From assembly GCA_002399405.1 (NCBI GenBank), contig DHDP01000009.1, positions 1 through 64,000 on the forward strand: DNA of 64,000 nucleotides. The letters run 5' to 3'. The position numbers and the translations under genes are program-made. Under the pieces are notes generated by a model. The model was not told where the DNA came from and searched no databases. It worked only from the letters and a program-made list of their open reading frames with translations. This document shows, one piece after another, positions 52,763-61,255 of the stretch. How positions within the stretch are numbered: the stretch's first letter is position 1; every line of letters begins with the position of its first letter. The stretch is from Treponema sp. UBA4873 (GTDB lineage: Bacteria > Spirochaetota > Spirochaetia > Treponematales > Treponemataceae).

Positions 52763-53425
52763 TTATTTTACTTTCGTAAGGCTGCTTTTTATTGTAAGAA
52801 TACCGTCTTTTACAGCGGTAGTAAGAGTACCGGTATATTTATAGTCGGCAGCGGCATCGGCCGTATCGGGGGCGAATGTAACTTTCGACCAGTCAAGGTC
52901 CGCCATGCTGTTCTTATTTCCGCCGGCCTTTACGAATTCGTCTTTAAGAATGAATTTTCCGCCGAGATTAGCGCCGACATCCTTTGCAATCTGGAAGCCG
53001 GATGCCAGGTCGACTACGCCTTTGTCATCGCTGGTAACTTTGTATGCCGTTCCGCGGTGAACAAATGTAATCGTTACTTTTTTGCCCTCTGTTTTCACAG
53101 TAAAGGCATCATCGTCGGCCGTTGCGCGGCTTGCAACAGGATAAAGCATAAGGCCGCGAAGTCCGCCCGGAATCGCCTGCCTTTTGCCTGTCGAATCAAA
53201 ACGGACAACGTCGAACGCAGCTGTTGATTTTACCTTTGAAGCACCGGAAGCAGCATCAAAACTGTCTTTTACGGATTTACCGTCGGCCGACCAGTTAAAA
53301 TAGTTCTTCCCGTCGTCTTTTACGGTATTGAATCGGTAATCAATCGTTGCTTTCTGTGCTGAAGCGGCAACCAGGGAAACAGCAAATACAGCGCAGGCTG
53401 CAAGAACTGTCTTCATTTTGTTCAT
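52763..53425 (-). CDS. Secreted hypothetical protein
   Basis: 220 residues from the ATG at 53425 (GGAGG five bases upstream). A signal peptide with an A-S-A cleavage site (KMKTVLAACAVFAVSLVAASA-QKA) is followed by a mature part that is polar, Lys/Asp-rich and beta-like (TIDYRFNTVKDDGKNYFNW, TVKTEGKKVTITFVHRGTAY), with no Cys after the signal. No family recognised. It is a single gene with a strong terminator, suggesting independent and possibly abundant expression in the periplasm. The upstream neighbour deoD is 82 bases away and has its own promoter. Confidence 0.75.
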   Translation of the reverse strand: MNKMKTVLAACAVFAVSLVAASAQKATIDYRFNTVKDDGKNYFNWSADGKSVKDSFDAASGASKVKSTAAFDVVRFDSTGKRQAIPGGLRGLMLYPVASRATADDDAFTVKTEGKKVTITFVHRGTAYKVTSDDKGVVDLASGFQIAKDVGANLGGKFILKDEFVKAGGNKNSMADLDWSKVTFAPDTADAAADYKYTGTLTTAVKDGILTIKSSLTKVK

Positions 53426-53507
53426 AAAAACCTCCATGAGAGAATAAGCTGATTCTCTTCTCTCCTAAACATAGACAAATTATTCACCTTTGTCAAAGGA
53501 CTGATTT

Positions 53508-54215
53508 CTACAGCGATGCGGACGCTGTTTCCAGGGCAAGACGAATCATATTGGTGAACGTTTTTTCCCGTTCCGCAGCTGTCGTTTCTCCGCCCGAGAT
53601 TATATGGTCGCTCACCGTAAGAATTGCAAGCGCCCTGCGTCCGAATTTCGCGGCAAGCGTGTACAATTCAGCCGCTTCCATCTCGATTCCGAGTACGCCG
53701 TATTCTGCCCATGTCTTCCAGTTGCTGTTTTCGTCGTAGAATAAATCACTTGAAGCGCATTCGCCGACTTTTACGTCAATGCCGAGTTTTTTGGCATTCT
53801 GATATGCGGCTTCAAGAAGTTCGAAGTCCGCAGCCGGAGCAAAATGCAGACCGCCGAAACGCTGCGATACGAGAGACGAATCAGAGCATGCTGCATTCAC
53901 AAGCAGTGTGTCGCGGACTTTCAGCGATTCCTGAATTGCGCCGCACGTTCCGACGCGGATGGCCCTCCTGACATTGTAGAACTGGAACAGCTCGTTCACA
54001 TAGATCGAAAGCGACGGCTGCCCCATACCCGTTCCCTGCACCGAGATTTTTTTCCCGTGATACGTTCCGGTAAATCCGTACATGCCGCGCACTTCGTTAT
54101 AGCATTGCGCATTTTCAAGAAAATTTTCTGCAATAAACTTAGCCCGCAGCGGATCGCCGGGGAGCAGAACAGCATCTGCAATTGCGCCTTCCGGCGCGTT
54201 TATATGTGTACTCAT
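53508..54215 (-). CDS. deoD: Purine-nucleoside phosphorylase, DeoD type
   Basis: 235 residues, the usual length. Typical hexameric-PNP segments are NAPEGAIADAVLLPGDPLRAKFIAE, YGFTGTYHGKKISVQGTGMGQPS, RVGTCGAIQ, LGIEMEAAELYTLAAKFG and TVSDHIISGGETTAAERE, with the catalytic Asp in VSDH. It cleaves purine nucleosides with phosphate for salvage. The start at 54215 begins MSTHINAPEG, as in the family, and is supported by a TATACT box seven bases upstream; the longer frame from 54251 runs through the promoter. It lies just downstream of the maltodextrin permease genes but has its own promoter. Confidence 0.95.
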   Translation of the reverse strand: MSTHINAPEGAIADAVLLPGDPLRAKFIAENFLENAQCYNEVRGMYGFTGTYHGKKISVQGTGMGQPSLSIYVNELFQFYNVRRAIRVGTCGAIQESLKVRDTLLVNAACSDSSLVSQRFGGLHFAPAADFELLEAAYQNAKKLGIDVKVGECASSDLFYDENSNWKTWAEYGVLGIEMEAAELYTLAAKFGRRALAILTVSDHIISGGETTAAEREKTFTNMIRLALETASASL

Positions 54216-54222
54216 GATTATG

Positions 54223-54251
54223 AGTATAAATGGATTCCGCCGAAAATACAA
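54223..54251 (-). promoter_or_regulatory. deoD promoter, probably leaderless start
   Basis: On the minus strand: TTGTAT (54246-54251), a 17-bp spacer, TATACT (54223-54228), then seven bases to the ATG at 54215. No Shine-Dalgarno sequence. Confidence 0.55.
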
Positions 54252-54267
54252 TGCGCCGCTGACGGTG

Positions 54268-55119
54268 TTATCCTTTCACCGCTCCGGCAGCAATGCCCTT
54301 TATGATGTATTTCTGCAGCGAGAGATAGAAGACGATTATCGGAATCGATGAAATCGTGAGCGACGCGCACATCGGGCCGTATTCCTTCATGAACTGCCCG
54401 TTGAATTTCATCTGCGCAAGCTGAATCGTGCCCTGCTTCACGACGATGAGCGGAAGCAGAAAGTCGTTCCACAGCCACAGCGCGTCGATCACCGCAACTG
54501 TCGCAAGTATTGTCTTGATGAGCGGCAGAACAATCCTGAAGAATATATAGAACCTGCCGGCACCGTCTATTGCGGCCGATTCCTCAAGTTCCCTCGGAAC
54601 GCTCTTTATGAATCCGTGTATCATGAAGATTGCTGTCGGGCAGCCGAGTCCCCAGTACATCGGAATAATACCCGGAATGTTCATCAGGTGCAGGTCAGCT
54701 GCGAGAACTCCGATAGGCACCATAATAATCTGGAACGGAATGACGAGCGAGAACGAAAAAAATCCGTAGAGCAGCCAGGAAATTTTCGTATCGGAACGGG
54801 CCAGCGCATACGCGCACATCGAACTCGTAAGCAGGATGCCGAGCGTGCCGAAAAGCGTTATTGAAAACGTATTGAGGAATACTTTCGGAAACTCCAGCTC
54901 TTTCCACGCCTGCGTGTAATTTCCGAAAAACGCTTTCAGAGGAAGACCGGCCGGATTCATGATTATATCCTCGTTCGGACGGAACGAGTTGATGACTACG
55001 AACAGCATCGGATATATGAACGCTGCGGCAAAAATCAGTAATACGACAGAAAGAGCCGCCAGATGCGGATTCACCGGTTTTTTATTAAGCGCCGGAACGG
55101 CTGTTTTATCAGTAATCAT
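54268..55119 (-). CDS. Carbohydrate ABC transporter permease, MalG type
   Basis: 283 residues, six membrane segments. The EAA loop that contacts the ATPase is clear (PRELEESAAIDGAGRFYIFFRIVLP). It is the second permease of a maltose/maltodextrin-type importer. Its ATG overlaps the stop of the MalF-type gene (ATGA), so the two are coupled. The ATPase subunit is absent from the cluster and is probably a shared MsmX/UgpC-type protein encoded elsewhere. The C-terminus is normal (LSLQKYIIKGIAAGAVKG). Confidence 0.93.
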   Translation of the reverse strand: MITDKTAVPALNKKPVNPHLAALSVVLLIFAAAFIYPMLFVVINSFRPNEDIIMNPAGLPLKAFFGNYTQAWKELEFPKVFLNTFSITLFGTLGILLTSSMCAYALARSDTKISWLLYGFFSFSLVIPFQIIMVPIGVLAADLHLMNIPGIIPMYWGLGCPTAIFMIHGFIKSVPRELEESAAIDGAGRFYIFFRIVLPLIKTILATVAVIDALWLWNDFLLPLIVVKQGTIQLAQMKFNGQFMKEYGPMCASLTISSIPIIVFYLSLQKYIIKGIAAGAVKG

Positions 55120-56645
55120 GCTTCTATCTCCCTGCGCTTCATTGTAAAGAGCTGTATTCCCGTAAGAATAAAGATTGCGACGAACAGCACCATTGCCTTT
55201 GCGGTCGCCATGCCGGCCTGCTTCTGCGCAAACGCATCAAAATAAATATCCATAACGAACGGAACAGTGCCCGTCGCGTATCCCGTAGGGCCTATCATCG
55301 CGTATATCAGGTCGAAACTCTTGAGCGCGTTCGCGATGCTCAGAAAAAGCGATATGGTTACGGCCGGCAGTATCATCGGCATGGTGATGTAACGGAACCG
55401 CTGCAATGCCGACGCGCCGTCGATTTTTGCGGCCTCGACGATTTCAGTCGGAATGTTCTGCAGGCCGGCAAGATAGACAATCATGTAGTAGCCGCATCCC
55501 TGCCATACGGCGACGAGCACGAGAAGCCACGGTGTTTTATGAGGATCGCTTATCCACTCTTTCACCCCGGTTACGGCGGGAAGAAGCTGCACGAACAGCA
55601 GCGACCATATAAGCGCCACAATCACCATGGAAAGTACGTTCGGCAGGAAAAATATCGAGCGCATGACTTTCTGACCGTGAATGCCGGTGTCGAGCGCAAG
55701 AGCCAGACCGAACGCGAGCAGATTTATTCCGACGACTGAGAATATTGCAAAGAAAATCGTAAATCCGGTGACGCCCATGTTGAACTGCTTTACGACCCAG
55801 ACTTTCGAAAGTGTGTTCCGCAGACTGCCTGCGGCATACAGTGCCGTTCCCGCTCTTTTTACTGTTTCCGCAGAGTCCGAACCGAGTTTGTTTTCCGATA
55901 TGAACGATGTCTCTGCAGAGGTAAGCGCGTTCATGTCGCCGGCGAGCGACGCCTCGTCCATGCTGCTTATGAGGCCGTCAAGCAGGCTTTCATCAAACGT
56001 ACCGCCGTCGTCCGCTCCGGCCATGTCGTAAAGCGGCGTCGTTATTTCAAATGAATCGTATTCCGGATTCAACGCATACAGGCCTTTTCCGCTGTCAAAC
56101 GCGTATGCGTCCTTTATGATCGAGCGCTCTTTTTCCGTCCTGCAGTTGCCGAGAACTTCCTTTTCAAAGTCTTTTTTCGCAATCGTCGGAGGAAGATCCG
56201 AAGTTGCCGTGTATTTCTGCTGAACGTATATGTGCGGATAAAAGTCGGGATCGACTTTTCCCGTAAACACTTTCTTATAGTTGTCGAGACCGACAAATTT
56301 ATTAAGAGATGGTTCGTACTTTGTCCTGCGGAAAATGCGCTCGAGTTTCCGGCGTTCTATGCCGTTCAATGCAATCCGCTTATATGAATTGTCTTCCGGA
56401 TCAAGACTGTATATTTTCAGCACATAGTCGCGGTCGGACTGTTTTTTAAGTTTTGAAAGAATCAGCGATTCAAACTGATTTTTTTCCATGATAATCGGCG
56501 TCTTAGGCGTAAGTCCGTCCCAGTTCGTGAGGGAAATGCCTATTCCCTTTATGAACGGTGCAATAAAAAAAAGAATGTACAGCACCACGCATGGAATAAT
56601 GAAAACCGTAAAATAGAAAGCCGTCTTTCGTCTGGGCTCTACCAT
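55116..56645 (-). CDS. Carbohydrate ABC transporter permease, MalF type, with large inserts
   Basis: 509 residues against about 300 for most sugar permeases. TM1 is at about 10-32. Before the usual K-F-V-G-L-D-N-Y segment there is an extra charged stretch of about 75 residues, and after it another of about 170 residues before TM2 (from TGKVDPDFYP to AAGSLRNTLSKVWVV). These must form an extracytoplasmic domain, comparable in position to the MalF P2 loop. The remaining helices and the EAA loop (PTEIVEAAKIDGASALQRFRYITMP) are normal. The insert probably contacts the binding protein encoded upstream. Confidence 0.9.
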   Translation of the reverse strand: MVEPRRKTAFYFTVFIIPCVVLYILFFIAPFIKGIGISLTNWDGLTPKTPIIMEKNQFESLILSKLKKQSDRDYVLKIYSLDPEDNSYKRIALNGIERRKLERIFRRTKYEPSLNKFVGLDNYKKVFTGKVDPDFYPHIYVQQKYTATSDLPPTIAKKDFEKEVLGNCRTEKERSIIKDAYAFDSGKGLYALNPEYDSFEITTPLYDMAGADDGGTFDESLLDGLISSMDEASLAGDMNALTSAETSFISENKLGSDSAETVKRAGTALYAAGSLRNTLSKVWVVKQFNMGVTGFTIFFAIFSVVGINLLAFGLALALDTGIHGQKVMRSIFFLPNVLSMVIVALIWSLLFVQLLPAVTGVKEWISDPHKTPWLLVLVAVWQGCGYYMIVYLAGLQNIPTEIVEAAKIDGASALQRFRYITMPMILPAVTISLFLSIANALKSFDLIYAMIGPTGYATGTVPFVMDIYFDAFAQKQAGMATAKAMVLFVAIFILTGIQLFTMKRREIEA

Positions 56646-56704
56646 GTTTTATTTCCTTATTAATTTATTCTTCGGATGAAAGCAGAAACAAAGAATATGC
56701 AGCA

Positions 56705-56759
56705 GCCGGAAATAAATCAGCGTCCGATCAATCGTGGAAGCAGCAGAATTATTTCCGGC
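56705..56759 (-). other. Intercistronic hairpin between the binding-protein and permease genes
   Basis: Perfect 11-bp inverted repeat GCCGGAAATAA (56705-56715) / TTATTTCCGGC (56749-56759) with a 33-base loop, in the 152-base gap between the solute-binding-protein gene and the MalF-type gene. It probably stabilises the upstream message or attenuates read-through, giving more binding protein than permease, as is known for the E. coli malE-malF gap. Confidence 0.65.
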
Positions 56760-56797
56760 GGGAGCACTTTATTTACAAATCATAATCCGTTTTTTAT

Positions 56798-58066
56798 TTA
56801 CTTCTTAGAGGCCGCAGCTTTCCACTGAGCGTCGATCGTCTTAATGACATCGTCTGCGGAGCGGGCTTTCATCATATACTGCTGGGCGCCGTTCTTGCAG
56901 GCATCCTCGAATACTTCCGACGGATACTGGGAGAAAGCCCAGGGGAGAGACCCCTTCGCACCTACCGACTTCATAAGATCGTCGAACGGTCCGCCGAGTG
57001 ACGTGAAGCTGCCGCCCTTGAAGGAGTTCGTGAGCTTATATTCGGAAACCCAGAGTTTCTGCGCTTTCGGAGTTGACAGCCAGTTAATAAATTTGACTGC
57101 GGCCGCCTGCTCTTCCTTCGTCGACTGGGAGGAAACGCCGAACGTCGAGTCGACGTCTGCATAGAGTTTGTTAAGCTTCGCGTCGTTGTACACGGGGAAC
57201 GGAATGAATCCTGCGTCGAGTGTCGGATTAAGTTTTTTCGCGTCGACATACGCCCAGAGTCCGTTCACCATCATTGCCGACTCGCCCTTCGCGAACGACT
57301 GCTGCTGTTCGCCGCCGCCCATCTCCGCCGCATTGTCGTTCATGTTGGCGCGGTAGAAATCCATAATCTTGAACAGTTTCGCCGTATCGACGACGCCGTA
57401 TGACGTTTTCCCGGCGTTCATGCCGGCGATGAAATCGTCAGGACTGATGTTCTTCTCCTGGAGAAGTGCGGTGTGAATCATCGTAATAAAGTGACCGACT
57501 GACCAGTTCTCTTTGAGAAGCGCTGCAAACGGAACGATGTTGTTCGCCCTGAGCGTTCTGCATGCCTGCTCAAGTTCACGGTACGTCGAAGGCACTTTGA
57601 TGTTGTATTTTTTGAAAATATCCTTGTTGTAGATAATGCCTATTCCGGCAAAATCCATAGGAATCGCATACTGTTTTCCGTTGTACGTCACGGCAGGAAG
57701 CGAGCTCGGAACTACTTTCGAAAGCGCGGACTCTTTTGAAAGATCGACAAGGTACCCTTTCTCCGCATATTCCTTAACGCGCGAATACGACTGCATCTGC
57801 ATGATTTCGGGAAGCGCTCCCTGAGCGGCGCGGGCGGACATGGCAGCATCCGCGTCGTTGGGGATAATCAGCATATCGATCGAAATGTCGGGATTGTCGG
57901 CTTCAAAAGCCTTCACAATATTCTTCAGACCTTCCTGATTCTCCTGTTTGTAATAGTACATCTCCAGTTTGATTTTACCTGAATCAGTTTTCTTTGCGTC
58001 CTTTGCAAAGAGCATGCCGCAGGAAAGCACCGCAAGAGCTGATGCCGCTGCAATAATTTTTTTCAT
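56798..58066 (-). CDS. ABC transporter sugar-binding protein, MalE type
   Basis: 422 residues from the ATG at 58066 (GGAGGAACCT upstream). The signal peptide (MKKIIAAASALAVLSCGMLF-AK) contains a Cys, but the lipobox is poor (L-S-C). It is a typical family-1 solute-binding protein: MYYYKQENQEGLKNIVKAFEADNPDISIDML, the QSYSRVKEYAEKGYLVDLS segment and AVKFINWLSTPKAQKLW. It captures the sugar, probably a maltodextrin given the GH31 and GH77 neighbours, and delivers it to the MalF/MalG permeases. First gene of the transport operon, with a strong promoter. Confidence 0.93.
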   Translation of the reverse strand: MKKIIAAASALAVLSCGMLFAKDAKKTDSGKIKLEMYYYKQENQEGLKNIVKAFEADNPDISIDMLIIPNDADAAMSARAAQGALPEIMQMQSYSRVKEYAEKGYLVDLSKESALSKVVPSSLPAVTYNGKQYAIPMDFAGIGIIYNKDIFKKYNIKVPSTYRELEQACRTLRANNIVPFAALLKENWSVGHFITMIHTALLQEKNISPDDFIAGMNAGKTSYGVVDTAKLFKIMDFYRANMNDNAAEMGGGEQQQSFAKGESAMMVNGLWAYVDAKKLNPTLDAGFIPFPVYNDAKLNKLYADVDSTFGVSSQSTKEEQAAAVKFINWLSTPKAQKLWVSEYKLTNSFKGGSFTSLGGPFDDLMKSVGAKGSLPWAFSQYPSEVFEDACKNGAQQYMMKARSADDVIKTIDAQWKAAASKK

Positions 58067-58119
58067 AGGTTCCTCCAAAACATGTCATACTAAGCGGATT
58101 ATTCATCCGTCATTAAGTA

Positions 58120-58148
58120 ATTCTATGCACGGAAAAAGCGCATGTCAA
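58120..58148 (-). promoter_or_regulatory. Strong sigma-70 promoter of the transport operon
   Basis: On the minus strand: TTGACA (58143-58148), a 17-bp spacer, TAGAAT (58120-58125), then a leader of about 45 bases to the ATG at 58066. Consensus -35 and near-consensus -10. Confidence 0.8.
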
Positions 58149-58205
58149 CTTTTTTACATTTTTATACCTTTTTTATCATATTTTTTCATTTACATAATAC
58201 TCCCG

Positions 58206-59093
58206 TTATATAATTTTATGCTTCGTCTCGTCGTAGTTGCGGTATTTAAACGGAGTCATTCCTTTATAACGCTTGAACATTTTGATGAAATAGCTGAAAT
58301 CGTTGAATCCGCAACCGTAGGCAACGTCGATTATCGGATCGTCCGTGTTGCGGAGTTTGTCGCAGGCGCAGTTCACACGGTACAGATTCAGATACTCGAC
58401 CGGTGTATGATGCGTCATTTCCCTGAACACGCGGCAGAAATATTTCGGCGAAAGTCCCGCAGTGTCGGCCATCTCTTCAAGCGAAAGCGGGCTGTTGTAA
58501 TTCGTCTGCACCAGATTGAGCACGGCCTTCAGCTGATCTGTCCGAAGTTTTTTCCCTGTCGACGGCGTAAGCTGTTTTTCAAAATAACATTTCCGTTCTT
58601 TTACAAGTCCCAGAAACTGAAACATGTACCCTGTCGTAAAAAGTTCGTACCCTTCAGGTTTCTCCTTCATCGCTTTGTACAAATTCTCTGCTATTGAAAG
58701 AAAATCCTGATTCCCAGCATCGGCGGAAATAACCGAATCCGCATAAATCTGCCGGTCCACCATTCTGCTTATGAATTCATCGGAGCTGTAATTCTTCAGA
58801 CGGAGCATATCGGGATCGAATACGACTGATTCATACTGACATTTTCCGACGTCTTTTCCGTCGCCGTGCAGAATGCCGCCTGTAAGAAAACAAATGTCGT
58901 CCGGGTAAAGCACACGTTCGCTGTTTCCGATGAACATTGTGTAGTTTCCCTGAATTATATGAATAAGCTCGAATTCAAGATGCCAGTGGAGCGGCAGATT
59001 ATACAGCGGATTTGTCGTATCGATCAGGTAATATTGTATCGGAAAAAAAGCGTTGCCGCGCTGAACTGATTCCTGTTTCCGCGAGTTTATCAT
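58206..59093 (-). CDS. AraC-family transcriptional regulator
   Basis: 295 residues. The N-terminal cupin-like sensor (YNLPLHWHLEFELIHIIQGNYTMFIG) and two C-terminal helix-turn-helix motifs (SLEEMADTAGLSPKYFCRVFREMTHHTPVEYLNLYRV, then IIDVAYGCGFNDFSYFIKMFKRYKGMTPFKYR) are complete. It probably senses a maltose-type sugar and controls the divergent GH31 gene and the transport operon downstream. GGAGG lies seven bases before the ATG. Confidence 0.92.
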   Translation of the reverse strand: MINSRKQESVQRGNAFFPIQYYLIDTTNPLYNLPLHWHLEFELIHIIQGNYTMFIGNSERVLYPDDICFLTGGILHGDGKDVGKCQYESVVFDPDMLRLKNYSSDEFISRMVDRQIYADSVISADAGNQDFLSIAENLYKAMKEKPEGYELFTTGYMFQFLGLVKERKCYFEKQLTPSTGKKLRTDQLKAVLNLVQTNYNSPLSLEEMADTAGLSPKYFCRVFREMTHHTPVEYLNLYRVNCACDKLRNTDDPIIDVAYGCGFNDFSYFIKMFKRYKGMTPFKYRNYDETKHKII

Positions 59094-59113
59094 TTTACAG
59101 CCTCCAAAAAGTA

Positions 59114-59173
59114 ACTTTTATTGTACTTTTATCTACTATATCACTAGAAATGTGAAAAAATCAACACTATAAT
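59114..59173 (+). promoter_or_regulatory. Candidate AraC-type operator and GH31 -10 box
   Basis: ACTTTTAT occurs twice, at 59114-59121 and 59125-59132, 11 bases apart (about one helical turn), upstream of TATAAT (59168-59173), which ends six bases before the GH31 ATG at 59180. No -35 match lies at the right distance (TAGAAA at 59145-59150), as expected for an activator-dependent promoter. Confidence 0.5.
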
Positions 59174-59179
59174 ACATAT

Positions 59180-61195
59180 ATGATACAGCGTTTTACATAT
59201 GGTGCAGTTGTCGAAACAAATGCAGTTGTTGAGCCGGTAAAAGCAGACGGCGGAGTTCCGGCTTTCGGAACAGTAACTTCAGGTTCTCCTTTCTCGTGGA
59301 ATTACATGATGAGGCCGGACGATATAGTTTACGGACTGGGCGAAAACATGCGTGGCATGAACAAGCGCGGGTTCCGGTATGTGAGCTGGTGTTCCGACCA
59401 GAGCAATCAGAACGAAACTACCGAATCCCTGTACGGCGCCCACAACTTTATGCTCGTCGCGGGGGAACGGACGTTCGGCGTGTTCTTCGACACGGCGTCG
59501 AAAATCACCTTCGACGCCGGCTGGACTGCCCCCGATACGCTTTCCGTCGCAGGAAGCGGGACCGGAGTCGACTTTTACGTCATAACCGCGGACGGAGCAG
59601 CCCCGTCCGCGCTCACCGGCATTGTGCGTCAGTTCAGGGAACTCATCGGGCAAAGCTACATACCGCCGCGCTGGGCATTCGGATTCCAGCAGAGCCGCTG
59701 GGGCTACCGCACCGAAAAGGACGTGCGCGAAGTCGTCCGGAAATTCCGCGACGCCGGAATTCCGCTTGATGCAGTCTGTCTCGACATCGACTACATGCAG
59801 GATTATGAAGACTTCACTGTCGATGAAACGAAATTCCCTGACATGAAACAGCTTGCGGAGGATTTGAAAGCCGAAGGTGTTCATCTTGTTCCGATCATCG
59901 ATGCGGGAGTCAAAGTTCAGAAAGGATACAGCGTATACGAGGAAGGAACAGAGCATAATTATTTCTGCGCGAAAAAAGACGGAAGCGCTTATACGGCGGG
60001 AGTATGGCCGGGACGCTCTCATTTCCCCGATTTTCTTAATCCCGACGTGCGCAGCTGGTTCGGTGCAAAATACGGGAATCTGACGTCGCTCGGAATCGAA
60101 GGATTCTGGAACGACATGAACGAGCCGGCGATGTTCTACTCGGAAGAAAGTCTCGCGGAGACGTTCCGCAAAATCAAAACATTCGAAGGAAAAAATCTCG
60201 ACATCAATTCATTCTTTGAGTTCACAAGCCTTGCCGGAAGCACGTTCAACAGGCCCGACGATTACGAGCGGTTTTACGACCGCGTGCAGATGAAGGACGG
60301 CAGTACGGCGCTGCTCCGCCACGACTACGTCCACAACATCTACGGCGCACATATGACGCGTGCCGCCGGCGAAGGACTGCGGAAACTTTCTCCCGACAAG
60401 CGTATGCTTCTCTACTCCCGCGCCTCGTGCATCGGCGCGCACCGGTACGGCGGCATCTGGACCGGCGACAACACGTCGTGGTGGGGTCACCTCAAGCAGG
60501 AAGTGCAGATGATGAGCGCGCTCAATATGTGCGGGTTCCTCTACTGCGGCGCAGATATCGGCGGGTTCGGCGCTGATACTTCGCGCGACCTTGTGCTGCG
60601 CTGGACGGAATTCGGCGTGTTCACGCCGCTTATGCGCAATCATTCCGCATGGAATACGCGCCGTCAGGAATTCTATCAGTACGATCATATTGAAGATTTC
60701 CGCAGCGTAATGAATCTGCGCTATGCGCTCATTCCGTTCATCTACAGCGAATTCGTAAAATCGGCGCTCACCGGTTCAATGTATTTTCGTCCGCTGTCGT
60801 TCGATTATCAGTCCGACGAACGTGCAAGGCGCGTCGAGGACGAGCTCCTGCTCGGCGAAAGCCTTCTCATTGCGCCCGTGTACGAACAGAACGCAGTCGG
60901 CCGGTACGTGTATCTTCCGGAGGATATGATTCAGGTGACGTGGGCGGACGGAAAAGCAGTGCAGCAGAATGTGGTACGGGGCGACCACTACGTAAACGTG
61001 CCGCTCAACGCGGTGGTGTTCTTCGTGAAGCACGGCCGCCTTGTGCCGCTGTGCGCTCCCGCACTCAGCAGCGACAAACTCGACACGACGAATTTTACGT
61101 TCCTCGGCGACGGAGAGTCGTACGATCTGTACGAGGACGACGGCTATACGAGAGACGTTAAGCTCGAGGGAAATATCAGAAAATTAACAAAATAA
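59180..61195 (+). CDS. Alpha-glucosidase-family glycoside hydrolase, GH31
   Basis: 671 residues. The GH31 barrel has the nucleophile Asp in GFWNDMNEPAMF and the acid/base Asp in IWTGDNTSWWGHL, with WGYRTEKDVREV and ACIGAHRYGG-type surroundings (RASCIGAHRYGG). No signal peptide, so it is probably cytoplasmic, cleaving alpha-linked glucose from imported oligosaccharides. The N-terminal beta domain is shorter than in many GH31 enzymes. There is no ribosome site; TATAAT ends six bases before the ATG, so translation is probably from a leaderless message. It is divergent from the AraC gene. Confidence 0.93.
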   Translation: MIQRFTYGAVVETNAVVEPVKADGGVPAFGTVTSGSPFSWNYMMRPDDIVYGLGENMRGMNKRGFRYVSWCSDQSNQNETTESLYGAHNFMLVAGERTFGVFFDTASKITFDAGWTAPDTLSVAGSGTGVDFYVITADGAAPSALTGIVRQFRELIGQSYIPPRWAFGFQQSRWGYRTEKDVREVVRKFRDAGIPLDAVCLDIDYMQDYEDFTVDETKFPDMKQLAEDLKAEGVHLVPIIDAGVKVQKGYSVYEEGTEHNYFCAKKDGSAYTAGVWPGRSHFPDFLNPDVRSWFGAKYGNLTSLGIEGFWNDMNEPAMFYSEESLAETFRKIKTFEGKNLDINSFFEFTSLAGSTFNRPDDYERFYDRVQMKDGSTALLRHDYVHNIYGAHMTRAAGEGLRKLSPDKRMLLYSRASCIGAHRYGGIWTGDNTSWWGHLKQEVQMMSALNMCGFLYCGADIGGFGADTSRDLVLRWTEFGVFTPLMRNHSAWNTRRQEFYQYDHIEDFRSVMNLRYALIPFIYSEFVKSALTGSMYFRPLSFDYQSDERARRVEDELLLGESLLIAPVYEQNAVGRYVYLPEDMIQVTWADGKAVQQNVVRGDHYVNVPLNAVVFFVKHGRLVPLCAPALSSDKLDTTNFTFLGDGESYDLYEDDGYTRDVKLEGNIRKLTK

Positions 61196-61213
61196 AAAAC
61201 ATGACGCATTCAT

Positions 61214-61248
61214 TTGTCTGAAATGACAAAAAAAGCCGCTTCAGACAA
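61214..61248. terminator. Inverted repeat between GH31 and malQ
   Basis: 9-bp perfect arms TTGTCTGAA / TTCAGACAA with a 17-base loop containing an A7 run, in the 60-base gap between convergent genes. Confidence 0.5.
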
Positions 61249-61255
61249 GCACCGC

